Shown here piece after piece: positions 21,532-30,212 of a DNA stretch of 64,000 bases; within the stretch, counting starts at the first letter, position 1; each line of letters begins with the position of its first letter. This DNA is from Meandrina meandrites (Eukaryota; Cnidaria; Anthozoa; Scleractinia; Meandrinidae). A program made the position numbers and the translations under genes. The notes below the pieces were generated by a model that was not told the DNA's origin, did not search any database, and saw only the letters and a program-made list of their open reading frames with translations. Location: the NCBI GenBank assembly GCA_963693305.1, contig OY855906.1, positions 18,899,661 through 18,963,660 of the forward strand, in the 5' to 3' direction.

Positions 21532-21739
21532 AAACTTATGGTTTTTGACTCATTTTCAACCAGAACAAGCCAACTTTCACAGTGGATTCAACCACGCTTC
21601 GAATAGAACTGACTCGGGAGGCCATCTTGAAATTTTGCTTGTGCAGGGTCAGTGTCACGTGACGATGCAAAAACCATAACAAAGAGATATTTGTTTGAAG
21701 TTCGCCGGGTTTCATAACCAGTCCCCTCTACTAACTATG

Positions 21740-23001
21740 GTGGGGGTTGTAAGAAAGATCGTTCAGCCCAGCAGATAGTCAAGAAAATTTCTCAAATTTT
21801 GCTGTGAAGACGAGGAGGAATTGAGTTTTGAAGTTGTGGACTTTAGTGTGTGTTCACATAGTTTGCTGTTCAAGTTTATCGACTACTTGCAAGATAAATG
21901 CAAGCGCGGACACGGTGGACGATTGGGCTACATTGACGCCATTTCCGAACTGATCGACTTCAGAAAAGTAAATGCCACGTCAGACACGGTTCTCGAAACT
22001 TGTCCTCGACTGAATTGTACCTTAAAAGAGTGCAAAAGACAGTGGCAAAGATGATGAGACTTCAGTGGACACAAGACCTAGACATTGAAACTTTGGATGC
22101 TAGGGGGCACTGGGCAACCATGGAGGAACTGTTAGAAGTGGTGACATTTCATTTGCCTTGTTACGAGAACACCGTGAGGACGTGCAAAACTATTCCAGGC
22201 CAAGTTAATCCTTTGGACTTAACATTTGCCACGAAAATTTGTCGCTGTGTATTTGTTCATCAAAGTGAAGGGATCTCGCCCTATGACTTATCAGTATTTG
22301 ACGGTTGACATGGTTAAAACAGCTAAGGAGAACGGGGGATTTATCGACCAGAAAAAGTTCAAAACGGCCAGCAAGTACGGATTTGACTCATTGATTCTGA
22401 CCGATGCAAGCATGCAGGTGCTTGAAAGTTACATCAATTTCGTAAGGCCACTGCTGAAACCCCAGTGCGACTTCGCTCTGGTCACTAGAAATGGAGGCCA
22501 GCACAGCAAATTGGGCGACGTCATGAGTAAACTGGTGTTTGATGCAATCGGAAAGTACATTCATCCGACGCGCTATCGTCAGATTGTCGAAACACAAAGC
22601 ATCAATCTGCTCACAAGCAAGGAGCAACGAATTTTGTCGGAAGACCAAAAGCACAGTTCCGCCGTTGCAAGAGTTCACTATCAAAAGCAGAGATCGCGCG
22701 AAGTTGCTGTCAAGGCTCACGAGTGTCTGCAAAAGCTACAAGGAACGAAAGGCTCAGGTGGATAAGGAAGTGCACACGAGGTTTAGCGATGCAACTTCAA
22801 CTGTTTCAGCACCAGTCGAAACAGAAGACCCGAAGAGTGCGTCTCCTAATACGGATTCTTTTCAGACAGCAATTGCCAATTCAACGAAATCAACGTCGGG
22901 TGTTGAAATTCACGGCAGACGAGGACAAATTTCTAAAGGAAGGTTTAAAAAGATACAGAATTGGACAGTGGACAGTGGACTCCTGTCCAAGGAGTTCTTA
23001 A
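21740..23001 (+). pseudogene. Tyrosine recombinase plus Myb/SANT domain, C-terminal part
   Basis: This continues the gene begun at 18275. Across frameshifts near 21.80, 22.02, 22.23 and 22.7 kb it reads 'HGGRLGYIDAISELIDF', 'MMRLQWTQDLDIETLDARGH' and a tyrosine-recombinase fold. The fold has Arg in 'VKGSRPMTYQYL', a candidate Lys in the following hairpin, H-x-x-R in 'IHPTRYRQIVET', His in 'DQKHSSAVA' and Tyr in 'VHYQKQRS'. The full catalytic set is thus still readable. A Myb/SANT-like domain ('RRVLKFTADEDKFLKEGLKR', 'IGQWT') ends it, truncated. Tyrosine recombinases cut and rejoin DNA through a 3'-phosphotyrosine. The helicase pseudogene converges on it 85 bp or less away. Assignment to a named element class is uncertain (Crypton-like is one possibility). 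Confidence 0.75.
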
Positions 23002-24663
23002 TTTGTCAAACTCGATTTCCTTTGATATATATCAATCTAACTCGTGATGCATTGTCCCGATTTCCGTCATAAACAGACTACAATTTTAGCTTTGGCTCAA
23101 ATAGTACTCAGAAATTTTGCTTTGGGTTCTCTTGACTCCCCGTCGACTGGAGGAGAGCCTCTTGCACTTCTTGTGGCTATTATCTCGACGTAGTAGTGCA
23201 TTAGAGATGGCGCTATCCACGCTTGAGTCAGGTGCACCACTGTGCTCCTGGACGTTCTCGTGCTCTGCGCTAGGGAACGATGCCACAGGCAGCCTTTCCG
23301 CAACACTTGTGACTAGATGTATTTGTTCCTTCCTGAGGAGGCCTAGAGCCGTGCACACCCTGATGCGCTCCCAGATAGCTTCTGTATTGTTGTAAGTGCC
23401 CAATGACTGGTGGTAGGTCTTCAACCGGTCGCACAGCACCTCCATCAACGCCTTCGTGTTCAAACGAACAGAGGGATCGCGGCTGGCTTGATAGCGGTCA
23501 CAGCAGCTCTTCATCTACTGCCGTCTTAGCAGCTTCACACCTCTCGACCTCTCTCATTCGGTAAAACTGGTCTTTCTGCTTCTGCTTCTCCTTTTCTGTT
23601 TCCAAAATATGGGCCATTTGCCTGTGTCTGAGACTGCCCGGCTGAAGCCGGTTGAGGTGGTCTTGCAAGGTGTCCGGTTCACCGTTGCGTTCTTCCATTT
23701 CACTGGCCGCTTCGTCCGTTTCTTCTAGCGAATCATCTCCACAGCTCTCCTCCAAGAGTGGCAGCGTCCGCAGAGCATCCTTCTCTTCGACTTTGGGGAC
23801 GCCATTGCCGATTTCTGGCTCTTGTTCTTCTTCGCTGCTGTTGTCTGAGGTTTCTTCTTGGTCCCTGCATGGATGCGCTTTCGTCGCAGCCGACGCAACA
23901 CACTCCATGGGGTGCCTCCTAAGCCACTCTGTCGCTTTCTTCCTTGGGTTAGGCAGACTCTTAAAGGTGTAGTTCTTTAACCTACGATCCATGGCGGGCT
24001 GGTCCTCACGCTTAAATTCAAGTTTCGTCTGGGCTGTCAACAGCATTGGACAACGGTTAATGAAGGTCTTTGCTGTTTGGTACTTGACGTCGCACGCCGT
24101 AAATCCGCCCTGGGTAAGGATTTTCCCTTCGTTGATGCCTAACGTGGAGGGACAAGCCTCGTCAATGAAAATCACTTCTGTAAAGCGATTAATCATGGCC
24201 TTATTGAAGACTCGCTGTTTAGTGATACAGTAAACACCCGCGTGTAAGAACCTAGTGGTTTAAGAACCTGCTGGCAGAAATTTGCCATTTTAATACCCCA
24301 AAATATAAGAACCTGTTTAGCCAAGCAAATTTCAGCAGATTCTTATATGTGGGTTATTTTTGCTATACTTATCTAATTCATGTTCTTTTTTTATTATACA
24401 GCTCTTGTTGAAGAGATATTTGTTTAATTATATAGATTGTTTAGTTTTGCATGAAGGACCAAACCCATTTTTTTTGTTCTCGTACAATCAAAAACTATGT
24501 CTCCTCCTTAGAAATTAAGAACCTTATTAAAGGGGCTTTGTCACAGATTTTAGCAGATTTTTGAACAGCCAAAATTTATATTTGTGTTGAAGGAAACCAA
24601 AAAATAATAGTCCATTTTTATTACGAATTGCTTTATTAGAGCACCGAAACTGCGCATAAGCAT

Positions 24664-25027
24664 CTTAAAGGGGCACTGTCACGAGCATACCTTAAAAAAT
24701 TCAACAGGCCAAAAACATGTTTACACCATTGGAAACCTATTAACAGTGGTCAACTTTTCTTAAAATTACTATACCAGTGTACTTAAGCTAAATATAGAGT
24801 GATATCACTGCGATACCATCGGGAGCTTTAGATCTCAACTTGAAAAAGTCAGCCTGACTTTTTCAAGTTCTGTCCTTGTGGTTTGGAAAAATTGATGAAA
24901 ATTATTTACGGTCACCTTCCCTTTATGTTCTAGGAGCATTTCCTGCATGGTCGAAAGTACTTAGTCGTAATTTTGGTGCCGTTTTACTGAAATAGCCGAA
25001 AAATGTCCGTGACAGTGCCCCTTTAAG
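24664..25027. mobile_element. Third-level nested MITE
   Basis: The ends 'CTTAAAGGGGCACTGTCACG' and its reverse complement are identical for 20 bp. It is 364 bp long and non-coding, and sits inside the 24537-25274 element. The two share related ends (TTAAAGGGGC), so they are relatives. Confidence 0.85.
24837..24869. repeat. 33-bp palindrome
   Basis: Two 16-bp arms (AACTTGAAAAAGTCAG and its exact reverse complement) around a single C. It lies inside the third-level MITE. Confidence 0.95.
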
Positions 25028-25056
25028 CTGCAGATGGCTACGATGGAAATGGATTG

Positions 25057-25090
25057 CAACTTGAAAAGTTTAGCTAAACTTTTCAAGTTG
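25057..25090. repeat. 34-bp perfect palindrome
   Basis: Arms of 17 bp (CAACTTGAAAAGTTTAG and its exact reverse complement) with no loop. It is a relative of the palindrome at 24837, here in the second-level MITE just outside the third-level one. Confidence 0.95.
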
Positions 25091-26253
25091 TTTCCGCATG
25101 TCTTCAAAAAATCGATTTTTATAGCCGTAGTTAAGATTTCTATCCACATATTTAGGTAATATCTTCCTTAAGATGTTAAAAGGTAATGATTTTCATGGGT
25201 TAAGTTGCCTACCACTAATTTCAGAGCAGCTTAGACCAAAAATCTGCAAAATCCCCATGACCGAGCTCCTTTAAGAACCTACTTAGCCTAAATTACCAAT
25301 AACTACCCCCAAATACAAGAACCTATTTTGCCAAACTTAGAAAATTGTAGGTTCTTACACGCGGGTGTTTACTGTAGTCGCTATGTTGCTGTGATGTACT
25401 AGCCCTAAAATCGGTTGAAATAAACTCGTTTTGGCGCTGTTCGCAGCCCCGATCAGACATGGTACTTTTTCTTTGTGTCGTTTCTGGTTGTGATGTAGAA
25501 GCCTGATGAAATCCTTGCAAAACTCCTCAACTTCAGCTTCCGTTAAGCTGTTTTCTAATATTTCCCTGAAATATTTTGGATCCGGAACTTTGGTTGGATC
25601 GTATGGCGAAAAAGCTCGCGGTGTAACATGACCGATGTCCTTGTCTTTGATAGCATTTTTCAGGAAACGTCGCTCCTTGATTGACCAGCACTGGCCTTCG
25701 TTTACCTCAATCAAATTATAGTCCACGCAAAGAGGTCAAATGACTTTGCAATGTGGGTTGGCAAGGATTTAGATGACTTTCTTCATGTCCTTTAGTAGTC
25801 TGGCTTTGAAAGATTGATTTGCCGCCAAGGTTTTAACAAACGCCTCTACTTGGCACTTATACCAATAGGTGTACCTTGCCTTGTCGCACTTCTTGTACAC
25901 CTTTCCAGCATAGAGAACGTACCCGAGCTTTTTCATGGCGATGCCAATGTCATTCACAAGAACTGTGAGTTTATCAGATAATCTTGCCTGTTCGACGACA
26001 GTTTCGTTTCCTGTCTGAATATCCGAGCCGTCTACTTGGAAACCGAAGTGCTCGATGACCAACTTTGCATCTTTCAGTTTTGCCCCCGGGGTTTTGCCAA
26101 AGCCAACTAAAGACTGGAATGGAATGAGGGATCGACTAGACAAAGCCTGACAACGTTCTCGGTACCGCATTCGTCAACATCCATTGAGTCGGCCTCACCA
26201 AGGACACTTTCAAATTCATCTCGAAAGCAATATAAGACGAATTTCCCCGGATT

Positions 26254-26303
26254 GGTTTCAGAGCCACCTTAAATTTCCGAAAATTTAAGGTGGCTCTGAA
26301 ACC
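26254..26303. repeat. 50-bp hairpin with perfect 23-bp arms
   Basis: GGTTTCAGAGCCACCTT with AAATTT, a four-base loop CCGA, then the exact reverse complement. The right arm is also the end of the MITE at 26283-26515. The hairpin therefore looks like the join of that MITE with an inverted copy of its own terminus. Confidence 0.95.
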
Positions 26304-26515
26304 GCTCAGGAGAAATTTTTTTAACTTTGCAAAAAGTTGCATCTTAGCATGCCAGTCATTATTCAATAATAAAAAATGGGGGTAACGTATTCAGCAAGGA
26401 TTGGACATTTGTTCGATATCATTATTGTAGCAGCAACTGATAAAGATTTGTAGTACTGGCCCATCAAAGTTTAAGAGCTTGAAATTGCTGGAAACCGTTG
26501 TGAGCCTCCTTAAAT
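26283..26515. mobile_element. Short MITE next to the hairpin
   Basis: The left end 'TTTAAGGTGGCTC' and the reverse complement of the right end 'GAGCCTCCTTAAA' are inverted copies with one mismatch, followed by a looser match ('AAACCG' / 'GGTTT'). It is non-coding and lies between the two parts of the helicase gene. Confidence 0.6.
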
Positions 26516-26568
26516 TAACGCGAATTGAACGAAAAATTACTTCCCATTTACGGAAATTAACCTTTCAT

Positions 26569-26830
26569 TTACTCGGCTTTTGACTTCGTTTTGCTGGTTT
26601 TGCCGCGTTCCGTCTCATAATCTGCCAACTGCAATGCCAGAGACGAAGAACCGTTGACCCTCGCCTGGTATATTTTTTCGACGAGTCGTGTTTTAACTGC
26701 GAGACAGATGAGAGACATGACAGCATGGACGAATTGACTCGGGTTTTGCGTTTCCAAGCTTCAGACTTAAAGGTCCCCGTATTTGTTTGGGAGCAGGAGG
26801 ACTTTGAATCTATCCCATAATTCCTCACAA
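26569..26830 (-). pseudogene. Possible upstream exon of the helicase gene
   Basis: A minus-strand frame (26569-26757) reads 'NPSQFVHAVMSLICLAVKTR' and 'GSSSLALQLADYETERGK' with a basic tail, and ends in a stop. Readable sequence continues upstream to about 26830. It is in the same orientation as, and directly upstream of, the helicase gene. No domain is recognised. It could instead be an independent small gene of the same element. Confidence 0.35.
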
Positions 26831-27500
26831 TATCAGCTTCCAGAAAAGTGTCATTTGAACCGTTCAGTTAACGTTTCGCGGGACCAGAAAAAATAGGAGG
26901 ACGCAAAACGTGATATTTATCAATAGAAGCACTGCATCAACTTCAAGAAACAATTTACTGTATGTTTCAGGACAAAGACACCGATTCAATACAGTGCTCT
27001 CGCGGCCACAAATTTATCTTCACTGGTAGCGGCGAAATTCACGTTTCCGTTGATTACTGAAGTTTCAACAAAAGAAATTTATTTCTATTCACTGCATAGA
27101 AAGGAGGCATTCACTGGACTCAGAAAAAGAGAAAAAATTGATAGGTGACCGTGCTCGTTTACGAGTAAACGACGATTTACCTCGCGCACGGGCCAAGCCG
27201 AAAAGAAAAAGCAGCCATTTTCTTAATGTACGCGCGCTAATCACGCGTAAATTTATGCACAGTAAAGATGTGCAATGCAAAACAGAGGAATGACCTTAAA
27301 AGTGTGTTGGCGCAAAATTAAAGTGCAGTTATAAATGAGAATAAATCTTGTTTGTTTACCATATCCGTCTTTTGCCTTACTGTCTGATTGTCTTTTATTG
27401 TTTGTCCAGTTGTATAAACTAGGTCTAGTCCAATACATGTTAATAGACATTATTAGCCCTTAACTCACATATATTATTTCACGGGTTAAGTGAAATCACT
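26831..27500. other. No gene; part of a dispersed repeat at 27150-27262
   Basis: The stretch with 'gccaagccgaaaagaaaaag' and 'gcgcgctaatcac' recurs in the same orientation near 35790-35895. Nothing else is recognised. Confidence 0.5.
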
Positions 27501-27621
27501 ATCTATCATGTTTCCCAAATATTTTTCATTGATATTTTACTGCCTTTGAGTGCGTTAAAGTTGACCAAATTTTAATGAATGCTTTTATTTCACTTGAGCG
27601 CTCATCTTACCATTTTGTGAC
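27501..27621 (+). repeat. Direct repeat copy B (partner at 16269-16394)
   Basis: Near-identical to 16269-16394, ending 'ccattttgtgac'. The two copies bracket the whole recombinase/helicase region. Beyond copy B the sequence runs into a second Myb-domain fragment. Confidence 0.8.
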
Positions 27622-27674
27622 CTTAAACTTGAATCTTTACTTAAGTTTTAACTGATCCCACTCCCACAAATCAA

Positions 27675-27881
27675 TTGCGAGTCCAAAGAAAGTGTCGTCG
27701 TGTTTTGAAGTTCACGGCAGACGAGGACGAATTTCTCAAGAAAGGCATTAGTAGTCACGGATTTGGACAGTGGACGGCGATTTTGAGGGATCCTGAGCTC
27801 AAGTTTCAGGCTGGAAGGGTAGCCGCTGCCTTAAAGAAAAGGGCCGAACTAAAGTTCCTTTCCAACGAAAAGGCCATTTAG
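27675..27881 (+). pseudogene. Second Myb/SANT domain fragment of the recombinase family
   Basis: 'RRVLKFTADEDEFLKKGISS', 'FGQWTAILRDPELKFQAGRV' and 'AAALKKRAELKF' form a single complete Myb/SANT-like domain with spaced aromatic residues. It matches the truncated domain at 22.9-23.0 kb, and homology extends about 30 bp upstream of the domain. It therefore derives from another copy of the zinc finger/recombinase/Myb gene rather than a free-standing gene. The frame ends at a TAG at 27879. Confidence 0.65.
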
Positions 27882-28200
27882 TTTGTCTCATGAAAATTTG
27901 CACTTACGAAGCGTGTCGAGAAAATGATCTGTTTTGAAAAAACGCCTCAAAAGAGAGGCTTATTCCCCTCTATTATCTAAATGAAAGAGCTCAAACTAAA
28001 CTGCATTCTAGATCAACATTATCTAAAACATAGGCACGCTAAGCGTGCAGGAGTTATTTTTTCAATTGATTGGGTTGCTTGGGGTAAGACTGGGTGTTAG
28101 TCCTGTTGGGATGGTTGAGCTATTTGTGCATGGTGCATCACTAAGTACATAGCCCGTTGCTACGACTAAGAGGCATTTTTTGAAAAAAAAATAATAATAA
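27882..28200. other. Non-coding; loose inverted ends near 27933 and 28161
   Basis: 'ttttgaaaaaacgcctc' (27933-27949) and 'gaggcattttttgaaaa' (28161-28177) are imperfect inverted copies, possibly a decayed MITE. The stretch ends in A9(TAA)3 at 28183-28200. Confidence 0.35.
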
Positions 28201-28365
28201 AGCAGACAAGATAATTTTTATGTGCAATTTGTTACGTCAAAACTGTTTCGTTCAATAGTAAATTTTTATCATTTAGAAAAAAACAAGAACTAATTTAATT
28301 GTCAAAATGTCACGAAATGACTTATTCTGTTAGCGCTTATTTTGTTGCTAGCTTTTTTACAACCG

Positions 28366-28510
28366 TAACGCGATACTTTTGTTTGTTACAGGATGCTTTT
28401 GTGTTTTTGTCAAACACTGTAAAACGATACCTTCGTTTTTTTTAAAACGCATGTAACATGACACTTTTGTTTATCTCACTTTTGTAACATGACACTTTTG
28501 TTTTTCTTGA
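28366..28510. repeat. Imperfect tandem repeat in the LINE 5' region
   Basis: About five variants of 'gtaacatgacacttttgttt' spaced about 20-35 bp apart. The last two are identical over that stretch. Confidence 0.7.
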
Positions 28511-28725
28511 AAACACCATGTCTCCATTGAGTAATCGAAAAGTAATAAGCGTGGCATGGAGTTTGGGACCTATCATGGCGGTCGGACGTGTTTTCCGCGC
28601 TCTGTGATCCAAACCTGAGATAAGCCACTCCTGGCCTTTTGCTTCTCTCTAATGTGTTCAAATATGTCGTTTTAACAACGCAACATTTAGTCAGAGAACT
28701 CTGCAACCGGTCCTTTCTCGTGCTC

Positions 28726-29670
28726 ATGTCAAAACGATCGGAAAGATCTTCAAGCTCAAGTTCCATTGCGAAGCCGTCCCCAAAACGGAACAGACAAAGA
28801 AGTGAAGAAATGGACGGCGACCAGAACAGTGATACGCAAACTTCTATGGAAATTGTCATCGACAAACTAAGTTCAATGGAGTCACGGATGGAAGACAATT
28901 TTTCGAACCTACATGCACAAATCGCGGCGCTCAACAGCGAATTCAAAGAGGAGCTTAATGGCGTCAAAGTTACGATCAAAGACCTCGAAAAATCGCTCAA
29001 CAACGCCTGGGCTTTCATCGAAGATATACAGGCAGAAGCCAAAGCATTAAAAGACTCTAAAAGCTCACAACAACAAATGTTAGAGGAGCAAGCTACTCAA
29101 ATAAAAACCCTAGAAGCCGATTTGAGAAAACTGCAAACAGAGTTGAGGTGTCTCCAACCCACACTCGCCGAAACGCAGCAAAACCTAATTTCTCTTGAAA
29201 ATTACACAAGACGCGAGAACTTACGCTTCATGAATATTCCTGAATCAAGATTCGAAGACTGCCAAGACATTATCTACGACCTAATCGAAAACGACCTGAA
29301 AATCAACGCTGAAGATATTCGTTTTCACGCGGTTCATCGCGTTGGAAAATCTACAAGCAATGAAACCAATGATGCTCGTCCGCGACCGATCATCGCTAGA
29401 TTTGTAGTACGAGAAGATAGAGATGCGGTTTTTGCGGTTAAGAACAGACTTAAATCATCCACTAGATACCATGACGCATACATCACACAAGATTTCGCAA
29501 GGGCTATTCAGAAAGAGCGAAAATCTCTAATACAAGCGATGTTTGCAGCAAAGAAGGCAGGCCGAGAAGCCAAGGTAATCAATACAAGCCTCTTCATCGA
29601 CAATAAGGTATACGATATCTCCAACATTCCCAACGAATTTAAATCACCTCGTGTACAAAATGTTACCTAA
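28726..29670 (+). CDS. L1-like LINE ORF1 protein (RNA-binding chaperone), 314 aa
   Basis: The open frame extends upstream, but ATG 28726 is chosen because a typical basic, Ser-rich head follows ('MSKRSERSSSSSS'). Residues about 45-165 are heptad-rich and would form the trimerising coiled coil. An RRM-like domain follows ('NYTRRENLRFMNIPE', 'VHRVGKSTSNET', 'RPRPIIARFVVRED') and then a C-terminal domain ending 'VYDISNIPNEFK'. In L1-type elements ORF1p packages the element RNA with ORF2p. The frame has no damage. ORF2 starts 540 bp downstream. A degraded relative lies at 11428-12146. Confidence 0.88.
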   Translation: MSKRSERSSSSSSIAKPSPKRNRQRSEEMDGDQNSDTQTSMEIVIDKLSSMESRMEDNFSNLHAQIAALNSEFKEELNGVKVTIKDLEKSLNNAWAFIEDIQAEAKALKDSKSSQQQMLEEQATQIKTLEADLRKLQTELRCLQPTLAETQQNLISLENYTRRENLRFMNIPESRFEDCQDIIYDLIENDLKINAEDIRFHAVHRVGKSTSNETNDARPRPIIARFVVREDRDAVFAVKNRLKSSTRYHDAYITQDFARAIQKERKSLIQAMFAAKKAGREAKVINTSLFIDNKVYDISNIPNEFKSPRVQNVT

Positions 29671-30212
29671 CTCACGACATTCAATGTTAGCAAACATTCA
29701 GCAAAAGTAGTGCCTGGGCAGTAGGCCTTATCTTGACTCCAAGTTAAGTAGTTAAAGTTGTTTGTCTTCTTTTTATCATTATTGTTATACTTAACATTTT
29801 TTGCCGTTAAGCGTTGAGACAGTTATTATTATTTTTCCTATGAGTATGTACTTTACAGTAATAACTCTTTACTTCCTGTGTTTCTATAATTTACTTCGCT
29901 TTAACACTTTTTACTTTCTGTGCTTACATAGTTCGCTTCGATTATACACTCTTTACGTTCTAAGTAACTATAAGCCGTTCACTTGGGCTCTGAATGCATT
30001 TTTCGTAATGATATTATGTTGCACTTTATATAGCCGGTTCATATTTTTCTTGTTATGTTATGTTGCTAGTTGTTTATTATTGCTTTGTTATGCGTTAGTC
30101 GGTTTCCGCAGACAGTATGCTAATTACCCAAATTCTATTCCGGTTGGGCGACTGGAAGGTTTCCGAGGTCTCATGCCAATGCTTAACGACACAATTTCCC
30201 TTCATCAACACA

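Larger units (their letters stand above)
18637..21739. mobile_element. 3.1-kb hAT-like insertion in the recombinase gene
   Basis: The ends are inverted copies of each other: 'CATAGTTAGT', then 'GACTGGTTATGAAA', and a looser match for about 125 bp including 'TCAAGATGGC'. The flanks carry a 7-bp duplication GTGGGGG (18630-18636 and 21740-21746; an 8-bp reading is possible because of the G run). This supports hAT-type transposition. The interior is mostly non-coding, with a nested MITE at 20183-20376. No transposase domain is recognised. Confidence 0.85.
24537..25274. mobile_element. Second-level nested MITE
   Basis: The ends 'TTAAAGGGGCTTTGTCA' and the reverse complement of 'TGACCGAGCTCCTTTAA' form an imperfect TIR of about 37 bp that continues to 'cagatttttg'. 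A possible 8-bp duplication (GAACCTTA / GAACCTAC) flanks it, but the host element repeats 'aagaacct', so this is weak. Confidence 0.75.
24228..25374. mobile_element. TA-flanked element, perfect 27-bp TIRs, inside the helicase gene
   Basis: Both ends start CAGTAAACACCCGCGTGTAA and match for 27 of 27 bases in inverted orientation (24228-24254, 25348-25374). TA dinucleotides flank it (24226-24227, 25375-25376), as in Tc1/mariner-type insertions. Element plus one TA is 1,149 bp, a multiple of three, and the helicase reading continues across the join. The interior has no coding capacity. Perfect TIRs suggest recent arrival. Confidence 0.92.
23086..26170 (-). pseudogene. Superfamily-3-type helicase, split by a nested element
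   Basis: Minus-strand gene in three visible blocks. Block 1 (26170-25769) has no recognised domain. Block 2 (25726-25355) ends in a Walker A-like 'GAANSAKTSLF', with A where the loop Gly is expected. Block 3 (24196-23086) has Walker B 'EVIFIDEA', a 'CPMLLTAQTKLEF' sensor-like stretch and 'AMDRRLKNYTF' with a likely Arg finger, then an acidic, coiled, Arg-rich tail. This order fits SF3 helicases, which unwind DNA in small viruses and some transposons. A 1,147-bp TA-flanked element separates blocks 2 and 3 without changing phase. Frameshifts lie near 25.74 kb and 23.51 kb. Its family-level assignment is inference from motifs. Confidence 0.7.

Noticed and set aside
23652..23972. 106-codon Ser-rich plus-strand frame
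   Set aside because: Antisense shadow of the acidic tail of the helicase gene.
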